A DNA stretch of 21,616 nt from NCBI GenBank assembly GCA_023091735.1, contig JALKBU010000889.1, positions 1-21,616 of the forward strand, written 5' to 3'. The stretch's first letter is position 1. Each line of letters starts with the position of its first letter. Of the stretch, positions 15,550-21,616 are shown piece by piece. The translations under genes and the position numbers were made by a program. The DNA comes from Trichomonas tenax (taxonomy: Eukaryota > Parabasalia > Trichomonadida > Trichomonadidae). The notes below the pieces were generated by a model. That model saw only the letters and a program-made list of their open reading frames with translations, was not told where the DNA came from and searched no databases.

Positions 15550-16767
15550 TTAATCCTCTAAGAAGTTTGATGTAAGCTCCTTCTTCTTTGTAAGAGTGAC
15601 AGATGGTTCCTTTGCTCTTGAAGACTTCCTTTCGAGATCTTCGAGAATAAGAACATCTTCTGGCTTTTCTGAAATATGATACAATGTATTACGTCTATAT
15701 TGTTCAACATATGCGATTTTTGAAGTGTGTTCTTCATTAGAAACGACAGATGTTGGGCGATACAGATATTGCTCTGATGAAAATGTTCTAGGTCTTAATT
15801 CCATTGCTTCACCGTTTAAGATGAGATACAGTTTGCCATCGTCAGTCTTATAAATGAATGCATTTGAATTTTTGTGATCGAATCGAATTGTCATGATATT
15901 TGATGTATTTCTGATATTCTTTCTATCTGATGATTCAACACCGATCCAAGATGGAATACGGAGTTCATCAACTGGTGGTATATCAGTTTCTTTGTGTGGT
16001 TTGTGAAGAACTTCTTCCTCAAAGACGCGTGGAGCATCATCTTCACTGTAGTATTCTGAGCTTCCATCGTAGTCGGAGTCTAACTTAGCCGATGATTTAA
16101 CGTAGTCGACGAACATTTTAGCGAGTTTTGTGAAATTGAGGTCTTCTGGCTTGTCTTGCTTGTTATCGAGCCAAACGAGGAAGCTGCCTTCATCACGGAT
16201 ATTATCTTCGTAGGCTTCTGTGACGTATTTGAAAGCTGGGTTGTTCTTCCTTCTGATTTCTTCCTTTTTCTTTTCCTCTTTCTTCTTTTCCTTCTTCTCT
16301 TTCTTATCCTGCTTGTCCTTCTTTGGCTTTGGTTCCTTCTTAGGCTTTTCCTTCTTCTCCTTCTTTGGTTTTGGCCCCTTCTTTGGTTTTGTTTCTTTCT
16401 TCTTCTTTTGCTGTTTCTTCTTCTTCTTCTTTGAATCGCTGTCAGAGTTATCGCTAAAGTCTTCATCATCATCTTCAATAAAATCGCCATCTCCATTTTC
16501 GTTTTCTATTTCTTGACGAATTTTATCTTGTCTTTTGAATTCTGCTGTGTTTTTACGTGTTTCTGGAAGAATTCTGTCATATTCGTCCGGAGTAATGGTC
16601 TCTTTTGTTTCATAATCTGGATAATAAACTTCATAGGCGTCCTGGAAAACATGTTTGATCTCAGCTTTGTAGATATCGAAGCCATTGTTGTCGATGACAT
16701 AAACAGTCTGGCCTTGGACGAAAGTTCTGCTTTCGCCTCGTTCGATTCTTCCAACGAGAGATTCCAT
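15550..16767 (-). CDS. Tudor/chromo-like domain protein with long lysine-rich linker
   Basis: The 405-residue protein begins with a small beta-barrel-like domain at residues 16-70 (VQGQTVYVIDNNGFDIYKAE, then VFQDAYEVYYPDYETKE and EYDRILPET), laid out like Tudor-knot or chromo-barrel modules that read histone tails. Next come an acidic serine patch (96-112, EDDDEDFSDNSDSD) and a highly basic low-complexity stretch (113-175) built from KK, PKK and KEKK units, encoded by AAG-rich DNA at about 16243-16431. A conserved-looking C-terminal half follows, including LYLILNGEAMELRPRTF and RNTLYHISEKPEDVLILEDL. Nuclear, chromatin-bound function is plausible. I do not recognise the family, and the barrel call is by eye. 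The lysine repeat is likely to vary in length between strains. Confidence 0.72.
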   Translation of the reverse strand: MESLVGRIERGESRTFVQGQTVYVIDNNGFDIYKAEIKHVFQDAYEVYYPDYETKETITPDEYDRILPETRKNTAEFKRQDKIRQEIENENGDGDFIEDDDEDFSDNSDSDSKKKKKKQQKKKKETKPKKGPKPKKEKKEKPKKEPKPKKDKQDKKEKKEKKKEEKKKEEIRRKNNPAFKYVTEAYEDNIRDEGSFLVWLDNKQDKPEDLNFTKLAKMFVDYVKSSAKLDSDYDGSSEYYSEDDAPRVFEEEVLHKPHKETDIPPVDELRIPSWIGVESSDRKNIRNTSNIMTIRFDHKNSNAFIYKTDDGKLYLILNGEAMELRPRTFSSEQYLYRPTSVVSNEEHTSKIAYVEQYRRNTLYHISEKPEDVLILEDLERKSSRAKEPSVTLTKKKELTSNFLED

Positions 16768-17449
16768 TATTAAAATTCAAACAGAGTTCTTCAATTTTGA
16801 TTTGGAGACCATTTGAGTTGCCTAATAACTTCCTGAGAATTTTGCATCTATTCTATCATATTTTTATTTGATTCTGAGTAATATTTCAATAAAGTGTCTA
16901 TCATATAGCTGAGATTTAGTCAATTATTTGATTAACAACTGAAATACAATAGATTTATCGTTTAAAAACTAGGTTATAAAAATGTAAAAATGGCGAAAAA
17001 TGAAAAATATCATAAATTATTACAAATTAAAAATTATTTTTTTGAAAATTATATCTATTCTACGATCCTTTCAAGAATATAGGGGATATCACATGAGATA
17101 AATCAATATGAAATTTAGTTTTACTAAAAAGATTGAATAGTGGTCTCAGCAAGGTTCTCCTGAACAACAATTTTTATTAAAACTATCAAAATTGTGTTTG
17201 TTGAGTTTAATTCTCTATTTCAATCATACGCAAAACTCAATTTGTTTAGAAAAATACTCAAATTAGACAAAATTTGTATGAAGGGGAAAAGTTTGCTGAA
17301 CACGCAAACACCAGTCTTGTGATGCTACGGAGTATTCTCGAGAACCTATGTATTATTAATCAAAATTGTCGCCCAATAAAACTGTCCATTTAGGTTCTTT
17401 AATTATTCTACAATCATTATTAAATATTTTCCTTCAAATACAATGATAT
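16768..17449. other. Spacer between two minus-strand genes
   Basis: This 682-base gap holds the 5' region of the Tudor-like gene and the 3' region of CFAP144. Most is AT-rich. A slightly GC-richer patch at about 17280-17355 contains the hairpin GTTTGC/GCAAAC (loop TGAACAC) and GAGAACCT (17340-17347), which is the reverse complement of AGGTTCTC at 17152-17159. I cannot assign a gene or RNA. Confidence 0.35.
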
Positions 17450-17917
17450 TTATTTCTTTGCCTTGAGTCTGGCTTCACGCTGTGCATCAGCCTCTGGACC
17501 GATCGCCTTGAGAGGATCCTGGTTTGTTGGGTTCCTAGTAATATCTGTTGTTGTGTGCCTGTGATTGAAAATTGACTTAGAATTGTATTCATAAGCATCC
17601 CAACCAATCTCTTGAGAAGTTGTTATTGGGAATTTATATTTCTGACGCGGATCGGTGATAGTTCGATCCATTCTTAGCGTTGAGAGCATCGCTTTATCAT
17701 CATCATTAAAGTCGTCGTCGTGTTTTGATGAACAAAATGATCTAACAAGTGGTTTGTCTGGGGTTGGCTCTGTAAGGGAATTTAATGAAGGCTGAAAAGA
17801 CGTGAATTCTTTTGCATTTCTTTCCTCCATGCGAACAGTCTCTTTGAGGATGGCGTCTGCAACAAATGGGTTGACCTCGCGTGGTGCACGAGGCTCTTTG
17901 GCTTCTTTCTTCGCCAT
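17450..17917 (-). CDS. CFAP144: CFAP144 (FAM183) microtubule inner protein
   Basis: The 155-residue protein belongs to the FAM183/CFAP144 family, small proteins that sit inside the ciliary doublet microtubules. The diagnostic segment is at residues 92-106, QKYKFPITTSQEIGW; the animal form reads QKYNFPMTTSQQIGW. An N-terminal helix ILKETVRMEERNAKEFTSF (23-41) corresponds to the family's ETIRKEQRY-type helix. A lysine/arginine-rich C-terminus follows. Length is close to animal CFAP144 (about 134 residues) with a short basic N-terminal extension. The role, stabilising doublets in the axoneme, is taken from the family. The gene is transcribed away from the dynein-2 chain gene across only 146 bases. 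The ATG is directly preceded by TCAAAA, giving a leader of about five bases if the A of TCA is the start point. Confidence 0.85.
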   Translation of the reverse strand: MAKKEAKEPRAPREVNPFVADAILKETVRMEERNAKEFTSFQPSLNSLTEPTPDKPLVRSFCSSKHDDDFNDDDKAMLSTLRMDRTITDPRQKYKFPITTSQEIGWDAYEYNSKSIFNHRHTTTDITRNPTNQDPLKAIGPEADAQREARLKAKK

Positions 17918-18063
17918 TTTTTGATAAATACGTTAGTTTATTTTGTAAACAAAACCAAAAATGACGCTAAAAATAGCAATTCTATTTAGCAGAGATTTTA
18001 TGTATCGAGTTTTGAGCATTTTTGAGTCTAATTTCAAATTAACCTTAATAGTTTAATATTTTT
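17918..18063. promoter_or_regulatory. Bidirectional promoter of two ciliary genes
   Basis: The 146 bases separate the divergent starts of CFAP144 and WDR34. On the CFAP144 side the sequence in gene direction is CTAACGTATTTATCAAAAA and then the ATG. On the WDR34 side TTTCAAATTAACC at 18033-18045 contains a TCA about 28 bases from the ATG. CTAACG resembles the TAACG core of Myb-type sites known in trichomonad promoters, but lacks the full site. Confidence 0.5.
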
Positions 18064-19440
18064 ATGAGACACCAATTTTCAGATATTCCTGCAGAAGTCA
18101 CCAATTTTGACAGGAGCAGCAGCGTCGCTGTTGACAAGTCATCGCTTGTCACCGTCGAAGTCCAGACAGGCGACGAATTCCTCCCCAAAAAAGTCGATCA
18201 AACGACAACAACCTCAGATAATAGAAACGATGTCGCAACTGCGGCACTGAAGCTGAAAATGGAGACAACAGAAGCAAGTCCACAGGAAATGCAAAAGTTT
18301 TTATCAAAAGTTATGCCGATAATGTTAAAAGAACTTCAGCCAAATCCAGCATATCAATACTTGGAAAAAAGATCAAGCTCAGGAAAGATGGATATCATCA
18401 ATCAAGTTGAAACTGATGCAAACTACTCTGTTTCTGAAATTTGTTGCAATTGCACTGGTGCTACATATGCTGTTGCTTTGAAAATGCAAAATCACTATGG
18501 CTTCTGTCGCCATAGCTCACACCTCTTCTTTATTCCGTCGGCTGGAGGACCGCCGAAGACATATCCTCTTGATTCCTGCGCAACATCAATTGCATACCAC
18601 CCCCACTACCCGGCTATCATTGCTATCGGCCACCACACAGGCGAAATCACAATTATCAAATCTGAAGAAATTTGGGCAACTACAAAGTTAGGAGAGCAGC
18701 ATACCTCTGAAATTGTTGCATTAGATTGGATCACCGAGCGAAATACAGTTACTGCATTGGTTTCTGCTTCACTTGATGGTCTTATCTGTGTTTGGACTCT
18801 TAAAGGTCGAAATACTGCAACTAAGGTCCTTGAACGTGTTTCCACTGCGAAAGTATTTGATAAGGATGGTGCAGTTACATCGTTATCAGTAATTCCTGGG
18901 TCATGCGATGCATATGTTGGATTATATTCTGGAATGATCCTTAGAATCCCACTTCCTTACGAGTCAAACCTTATTGCCCACGAAAGGCAGTTCTATGAAC
19001 CACACATCGGCCCAGTTTCTGGTATTGCTATTTGTCCAACTGCACCAGGTTTATTTGCAACAGCAGGAACAGATGAGTCAGTTCAACTGCGTAATGCTGT
19101 TTCTCGTAGTGCATTATACACAATCGATGCCTCTGGTGGTCGTCCTCTTTCTGATATCAAGTGGTCTCCATTTTCACCAAGTATTTTTGCTGCTGTTGCT
19201 GAGGATAGATTAGTTATTGTCGATCTTGCTGTCTCAACGTCCACAGCTGTCGCAACACTTGATATTCCAGGTGCAGCGAAAGTTGCTTGGAACTTAAGTG
19301 TACCAGGAACTCTTGCTGTCGGCACAGTTGAAGGACATGTAGTTACTGTTCAATGTACTGATGGTACCCTTGATCAAAAGCCAGGTGCAAATATGGTTGT
19401 CGGTGAGCTTGAAGCTCAGACCAAACTCTCAGGTCAATAA
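18064..19440 (+). CDS. DYNC2I2: Dynein-2 intermediate chain WDR34-like, WD40 protein
   Basis: The 458-residue protein is a dynein intermediate chain whose propeller best fits WDR34/DYNC2I2, the intermediate chain of the dynein-2 motor that drives retrograde intraflagellar transport. Matching landmarks: CCNCTGATYAVALKMQNHYGF near 120-145, a strand YPAIIAIGHHTGEITI, then GPVSGIAICPTAPGLFATAG and IKWSPFSPSIFAAVAED, where human WDR34 has closely similar segments. The first 110 residues are extended, with VEVQTGD at 31-37, a plausible LC8 (DYNLL) light chain binding site (VQT core), and a possible second site near DQTT at 45-48. Human WDR34 is about 536 residues. An axonemal or cytoplasmic dynein intermediate chain is the alternative. 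The gene is divergent from CFAP144, suggesting co-regulation with flagellar assembly. The stop is followed by AAATGAATAAA. Confidence 0.82.
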   Translation: MRHQFSDIPAEVTNFDRSSSVAVDKSSLVTVEVQTGDEFLPKKVDQTTTTSDNRNDVATAALKLKMETTEASPQEMQKFLSKVMPIMLKELQPNPAYQYLEKRSSSGKMDIINQVETDANYSVSEICCNCTGATYAVALKMQNHYGFCRHSSHLFFIPSAGGPPKTYPLDSCATSIAYHPHYPAIIAIGHHTGEITIIKSEEIWATTKLGEQHTSEIVALDWITERNTVTALVSASLDGLICVWTLKGRNTATKVLERVSTAKVFDKDGAVTSLSVIPGSCDAYVGLYSGMILRIPLPYESNLIAHERQFYEPHIGPVSGIAICPTAPGLFATAGTDESVQLRNAVSRSALYTIDASGGRPLSDIKWSPFSPSIFAAVAEDRLVIVDLAVSTSTAVATLDIPGAAKVAWNLSVPGTLAVGTVEGHVVTVQCTDGTLDQKPGANMVVGELEAQTKLSGQ

Positions 19441-19617
19441 AATGAATAAAATATTGTCTGTTTCTTGAAATTTTCCTTGTTATCACGAGCATTTCTTGAA
19501 TATATATGTTAATTGTTTATCATTCGCACAATTTAAAAAAAAAAAAATTGAAATTATGCAATTGAATAATTATTCAAAAGTTTTTATATTATTGATAGTT
19601 CCGCGCAAGTAACCAGA

Positions 19618-20745
19618 TTACTCTGGCTTGTTAGCGATGGCATGAGCCATGTAGTCTGTGCCGAGAATGTTGAAGTTGAGGATTGACTTCTGGCTGTAGA
19701 CTCTAAGTGGGGCCATCCAGTCTGGGCGGATGAATTCGTAGAACTCCTCCTCAAGTTCCTTGACAATCTTCATGACGAAAGCATGGTTCTTGACCTGGTT
19801 GTCGAGGGAAAGAACGCAAGATTCGCAGGAGAGTGATGTGGCAATTGCCTTAGCAGCACGGAGATAGAAGATGTAGTGAGCGCGAAGAGCCTTGTATGGA
19901 GCAGCTTCACCAGCAACAGCGCGCTTAGCAACATCACCAGCATCAATCTGGTCGAGTGGAAGCAACTCGCCTGTCTCTTCCTTGTGGTAGAATTGGTAAG
20001 CGAGCTGGAGGCCACGGCCTGAGCAGATATCTTCGTACTCTGGATCGAGCTTGCCATCATAGTAATGGTTGGAGACGTGCTGGATAAGAGCGCGTTCATC
20101 CTTGAAGTACTTGTGCTCTGCCATGTTTGGAGCGATCTGAACGTGACCAAGTTCAGTTGGGAGAACGAGTGGGTTCTTAAGGAGTGGTGTTCTGACAACG
20201 AGAGCAGCACCAAGGCCAGAGCCCATAGCAAGAACTGCTGTACGACCTTCAGCGAGAATTGTGCCCTTTGGAGCATGGTCTTCGAAGAGCTGGACGAAGT
20301 TATCGTTAAGGATGCCCATATCAGCAGCAGCGATAACACCGTAAGCGCCAGCTTCAAGATCGTTGAGGAAGAATGTTCTGCCATTTGGGAAGAGAGCCTT
20401 TGGAAGCTGCTCTGTGGACAATGTGCGTTCCTGTGGGGCACCATGCCAGTTTGTAAGAATAACTGTGCCGTTCTTGATTGGTCCAGCAACAGCGATTGCA
20501 GCACCGAGGCAGATTGTCTTTGGTTCAACGTTCATGATTTTCTCTTGAAGGTCATTGAGAACCTTGAGCAAATCAGCTGTGCATTGAGCCTTTGTATGGC
20601 CAAGATCAACATATTGTTCTGGGTTGTTGAAATTGGAAAGTCTAACACGGAGACCAGAGCCGCCGACATCGCAGCCGAGGCAAATTGGGAGTGTTGGGCC
20701 TGTCTTGAATGACTTGATTTGCTCAATAGCTTCGATTGGGAACAT
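19618..20745 (-). CDS. glk: Glucokinase, bacterial-type ROK/GLK family
   Basis: The 375-residue enzyme phosphorylates glucose with ATP to glucose 6-phosphate, the entry step of glycolysis, in the cytosol. Motifs: phosphate-1 loop GCDVGGSGLRVR (24-35); AGPIKNGTVILTNW (88-100), the family's sugar-side AGP-v-lTN segment; NDLEAGAYG (128-136) with the catalytic Asp129; glycine loop GSGLGAAL (175-182); and TELGHVQIAP (197-206), the EGGH-like element. Length equals that of known trichomonad glucokinases, which belong to a bacterial-type group rather than animal hexokinases, pointing to an old lateral transfer. The gene uses more C and G at third positions than its neighbours, as expected for a highly expressed gene. 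The start is supported by a canonical Inr, TCATTTCATTTT, just upstream. It converges with WDR34. Confidence 0.95.
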   Translation of the reverse strand: MFPIEAIEQIKSFKTGPTLPICLGCDVGGSGLRVRLSNFNNPEQYVDLGHTKAQCTADLLKVLNDLQEKIMNVEPKTICLGAAIAVAGPIKNGTVILTNWHGAPQERTLSTEQLPKALFPNGRTFFLNDLEAGAYGVIAAADMGILNDNFVQLFEDHAPKGTILAEGRTAVLAMGSGLGAALVVRTPLLKNPLVLPTELGHVQIAPNMAEHKYFKDERALIQHVSNHYYDGKLDPEYEDICSGRGLQLAYQFYHKEETGELLPLDQIDAGDVAKRAVAGEAAPYKALRAHYIFYLRAAKAIATSLSCESCVLSLDNQVKNHAFVMKIVKELEEEFYEFIRPDWMAPLRVYSQKSILNFNILGTDYMAHAIANKPE

Positions 20746-20752
20746 TCGAAGG

Positions 20753-20764
20753 AAAATGAAATGA
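20753..20764 (-). promoter_or_regulatory. Canonical trichomonad Inr of glucokinase
   Basis: In gene direction TCATTTCATTTT lies seven bases before the ATG, so a start at the A of the first TCA (20763) gives a leader of about 17 bases. It fits TCA followed by pyrimidine and A/T, the trichomonad initiator consensus, better than any other start in the window. Confidence 0.65.
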
Positions 20765-20779
20765 CTTTCTTAAGAGGAA

Positions 20780-20840
20780 AAAATTGAAAGCAATGCGCTC
20801 AAAATATTCAATTAAAACTGGTCAAGATGCTTTCAATTTT
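20780..20840. repeat. Perfect 13-bp inverted repeat upstream of glucokinase
   Basis: AAAATTGAAAGCA (20780-20792) and TGCTTTCAATTTT (20828-20840) are exact reverse complements separated by 35 bases. The near arm lies about 17 bases upstream of the presumed transcription start. The position suggests a dimeric factor site or a cruciform, but either is inference. Confidence 0.65.
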
Positions 20841-21422
20841 CCGAGCAATTTTTCTTGGTATATAAGCTCCCTACATCATGCACAATAAAATGTTTATTTG
20901 AACTGACAAATAAATTTTGGGTATTTTTGCTCACTATAGGATATTCTCAAGATAGATAATTAGCCATTTGTAAATAATTTTTATGTATTGTTAAATCATT
21001 GAACATCGTAAACGTAAATTTACAATATATTGGTTTCAGATTGGCTGAAATTCATTGAAAATAATGACGGGTTTTTCATTTTTATGGGTTTCAGTAATCC
21101 CACAAACCATAATAGCGCATAAATGTGAAATTTCGTTTTGGATTTTCACTTTCTATAGTTGTAAATTTTAAAATGTTTACAAAATGTTTTTTTGGCGATT
21201 ATCTGGTCGATTTTAGGTGCACTCATATAGCTGCTGCTCAAATTACTTGTTTATGTGCAAGTATTTGTCTGCGATGGGGACTGGGACAAAATAGAACAAC
21301 GTGCTTTTCTGACATGTAAATTATGTTTGACATGTAGAGCCAGAATGTCAAAATATAAAGGAAAGTGACGTGTTTGTGCGGGAAAAAATGGAAAAGTATC
21401 AATAGGTTGAAATGGATTAAAC

Positions 21423-21614
21423 TCAATGTTGGAAGCCAAAGAAGATTTCATTGTGAGTAGTTGTGGCCTCATAGTGAAGGATGACCTGATGATCTAGCAG
21501 AGATGCATCCAGATGCCTATTCAACAGAAGCATGATTCGATGCATGGCGAGGTCGGCCTGATACTTCCAAAGCCCTCGAGTGGCCAAGCCAGGCCCTAAC
21601 AAGAACCCACTTAT
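21423..21614 (-). other. Right-edge open frame, G+C richer, unassigned
   Basis: A minus-strand frame is open from the window edge down to a TGA at 21423-21425 (63 codons, no start seen) and may be the C-terminal end of a gene outside. Its translation includes GPGLATRGLWKYQADLAMHR and LDASLLDHQVILHYEATTTH, which I do not recognise. The plus strand of the same DNA is also largely open from ATG 21427 with one TAG, so the coding strand is not certain. The last 150 bases are clearly richer in G+C than the spacer before them. Confidence 0.3.
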
Positions 21615-21616
21615 TG

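Larger units (their letters stand above)
20746..21422. other. Glucokinase 5' region and spacer
   Basis: Besides the Inr and the inverted repeat, this 677-base stretch has TATATAAG at 20859-20866 and a bulged hairpin TATGGGTTT/AAACCATA at 21083-21111. Short open frames at 21125-21319 (+) and 21238-21472 (-) overlap one another and have no recognisable content. Confidence 0.4.

Noticed and set aside
16243..16431. Lysine tract as a simple-sequence repeat or assembly artefact
   Set aside because: The units vary (KK, PKK, KEKK) and keep the frame into a complex C-terminus, so it is coding.
16156..16516. Hydrophobic Phe/Leu-rich plus-strand frames
   Set aside because: They are the antisense of the lysine-repeat tract of the Tudor-like gene.
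20065..20712. Long plus-strand frame (215 codons) and a 252-codon minus frame over glucokinase
   Set aside because: Both lie inside a gene with intact catalytic motifs and are explained by its codon bias.
1..21616. Polycistronic operon, CRISPR array, tRNA or rRNA genes
   Set aside because: Genes have separate start signals, no regularly spaced repeats occur, and no tRNA cloverleaf with box A/B or rRNA core was recognised.

Overview
The window reads as nuclear DNA from a flagellated parabasalid protist, most likely a trichomonad (Trichomonas/Tritrichomonas type). I could not settle the genus. The reasons are: (1) AT-rich DNA with eukaryotic, uninterrupted genes and short spacers on both strands; (2) a bacterial-type glucokinase of the size trichomonads use; (3) an N-terminal BTB-like plus C-terminal discoidin-like protein of a style I associate with trichomonads; (4) Inr-like TCA elements only 5 to 30 bases from many start codons, which fits very short leaders; (5) several ciliary genes.

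Layout. Positions 1-383 hold the edge of a damaged P-loop helicase-like gene (minus) and the HIRA promoter side. Then come HIRA (384-2417, +), a lysine-rich coiled-coil protein (2614-3660, -), a small ORF with a weak LC8-like stretch (3709-3900, -), a TRF4/5-type nucleotidyltransferase (3982-5019, -), a 118-residue unknown (5282-5638, -) and prefoldin subunit 4 (5968-6333, +). A spacer with a coding relic and strong inverted repeats (6334-7127) leads to a P4-type lipid flippase (7128-10277, -). A further relic-bearing spacer precedes a CFAP73/CCDC42-family coiled-coil gene (11124-12113, +), followed by the BTB-like/discoidin-like gene (12672-13919, +). Next are a single-pass membrane protein (14233-15201, -), a Tudor/chromo-like lysine-rich protein (15550-16767, -), CFAP144/FAM183 (17450-17917, -), the dynein-2 intermediate chain WDR34/DYNC2I2 (18064-19440, +) and glucokinase (19618-20745, -). 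The right end (21423-21616) is visibly richer in G+C and carries an open frame that I do not recognise.

Functional themes. Three genes are ciliary: CFAP144 (microtubule inner protein), a CFAP73/CCDC42 relative (axonemal dynein tether family) and WDR34 (retrograde intraflagellar transport motor). Two of them, CFAP144 and WDR34, are transcribed apart from a shared 146-base gap. HIRA (histone chaperone) and the Tudor-like protein are probably nuclear, the TRF4/5 enzyme acts in RNA tailing, prefoldin 4 in tubulin/actin folding, the flippase in membrane lipid asymmetry, and glucokinase at the first step of glycolysis. Nothing here is a polycistronic operon, and no tRNA, rRNA, CRISPR array or intact mobile element was seen.

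Most notable observations: a recurring TCAAAAA element directly before several start codons; a flippase whose actuator-domain motif reads NGEA instead of the family's DGET; degraded coding stretches in several spacers; and a perfect 13-bp inverted repeat just upstream of the glucokinase start region.
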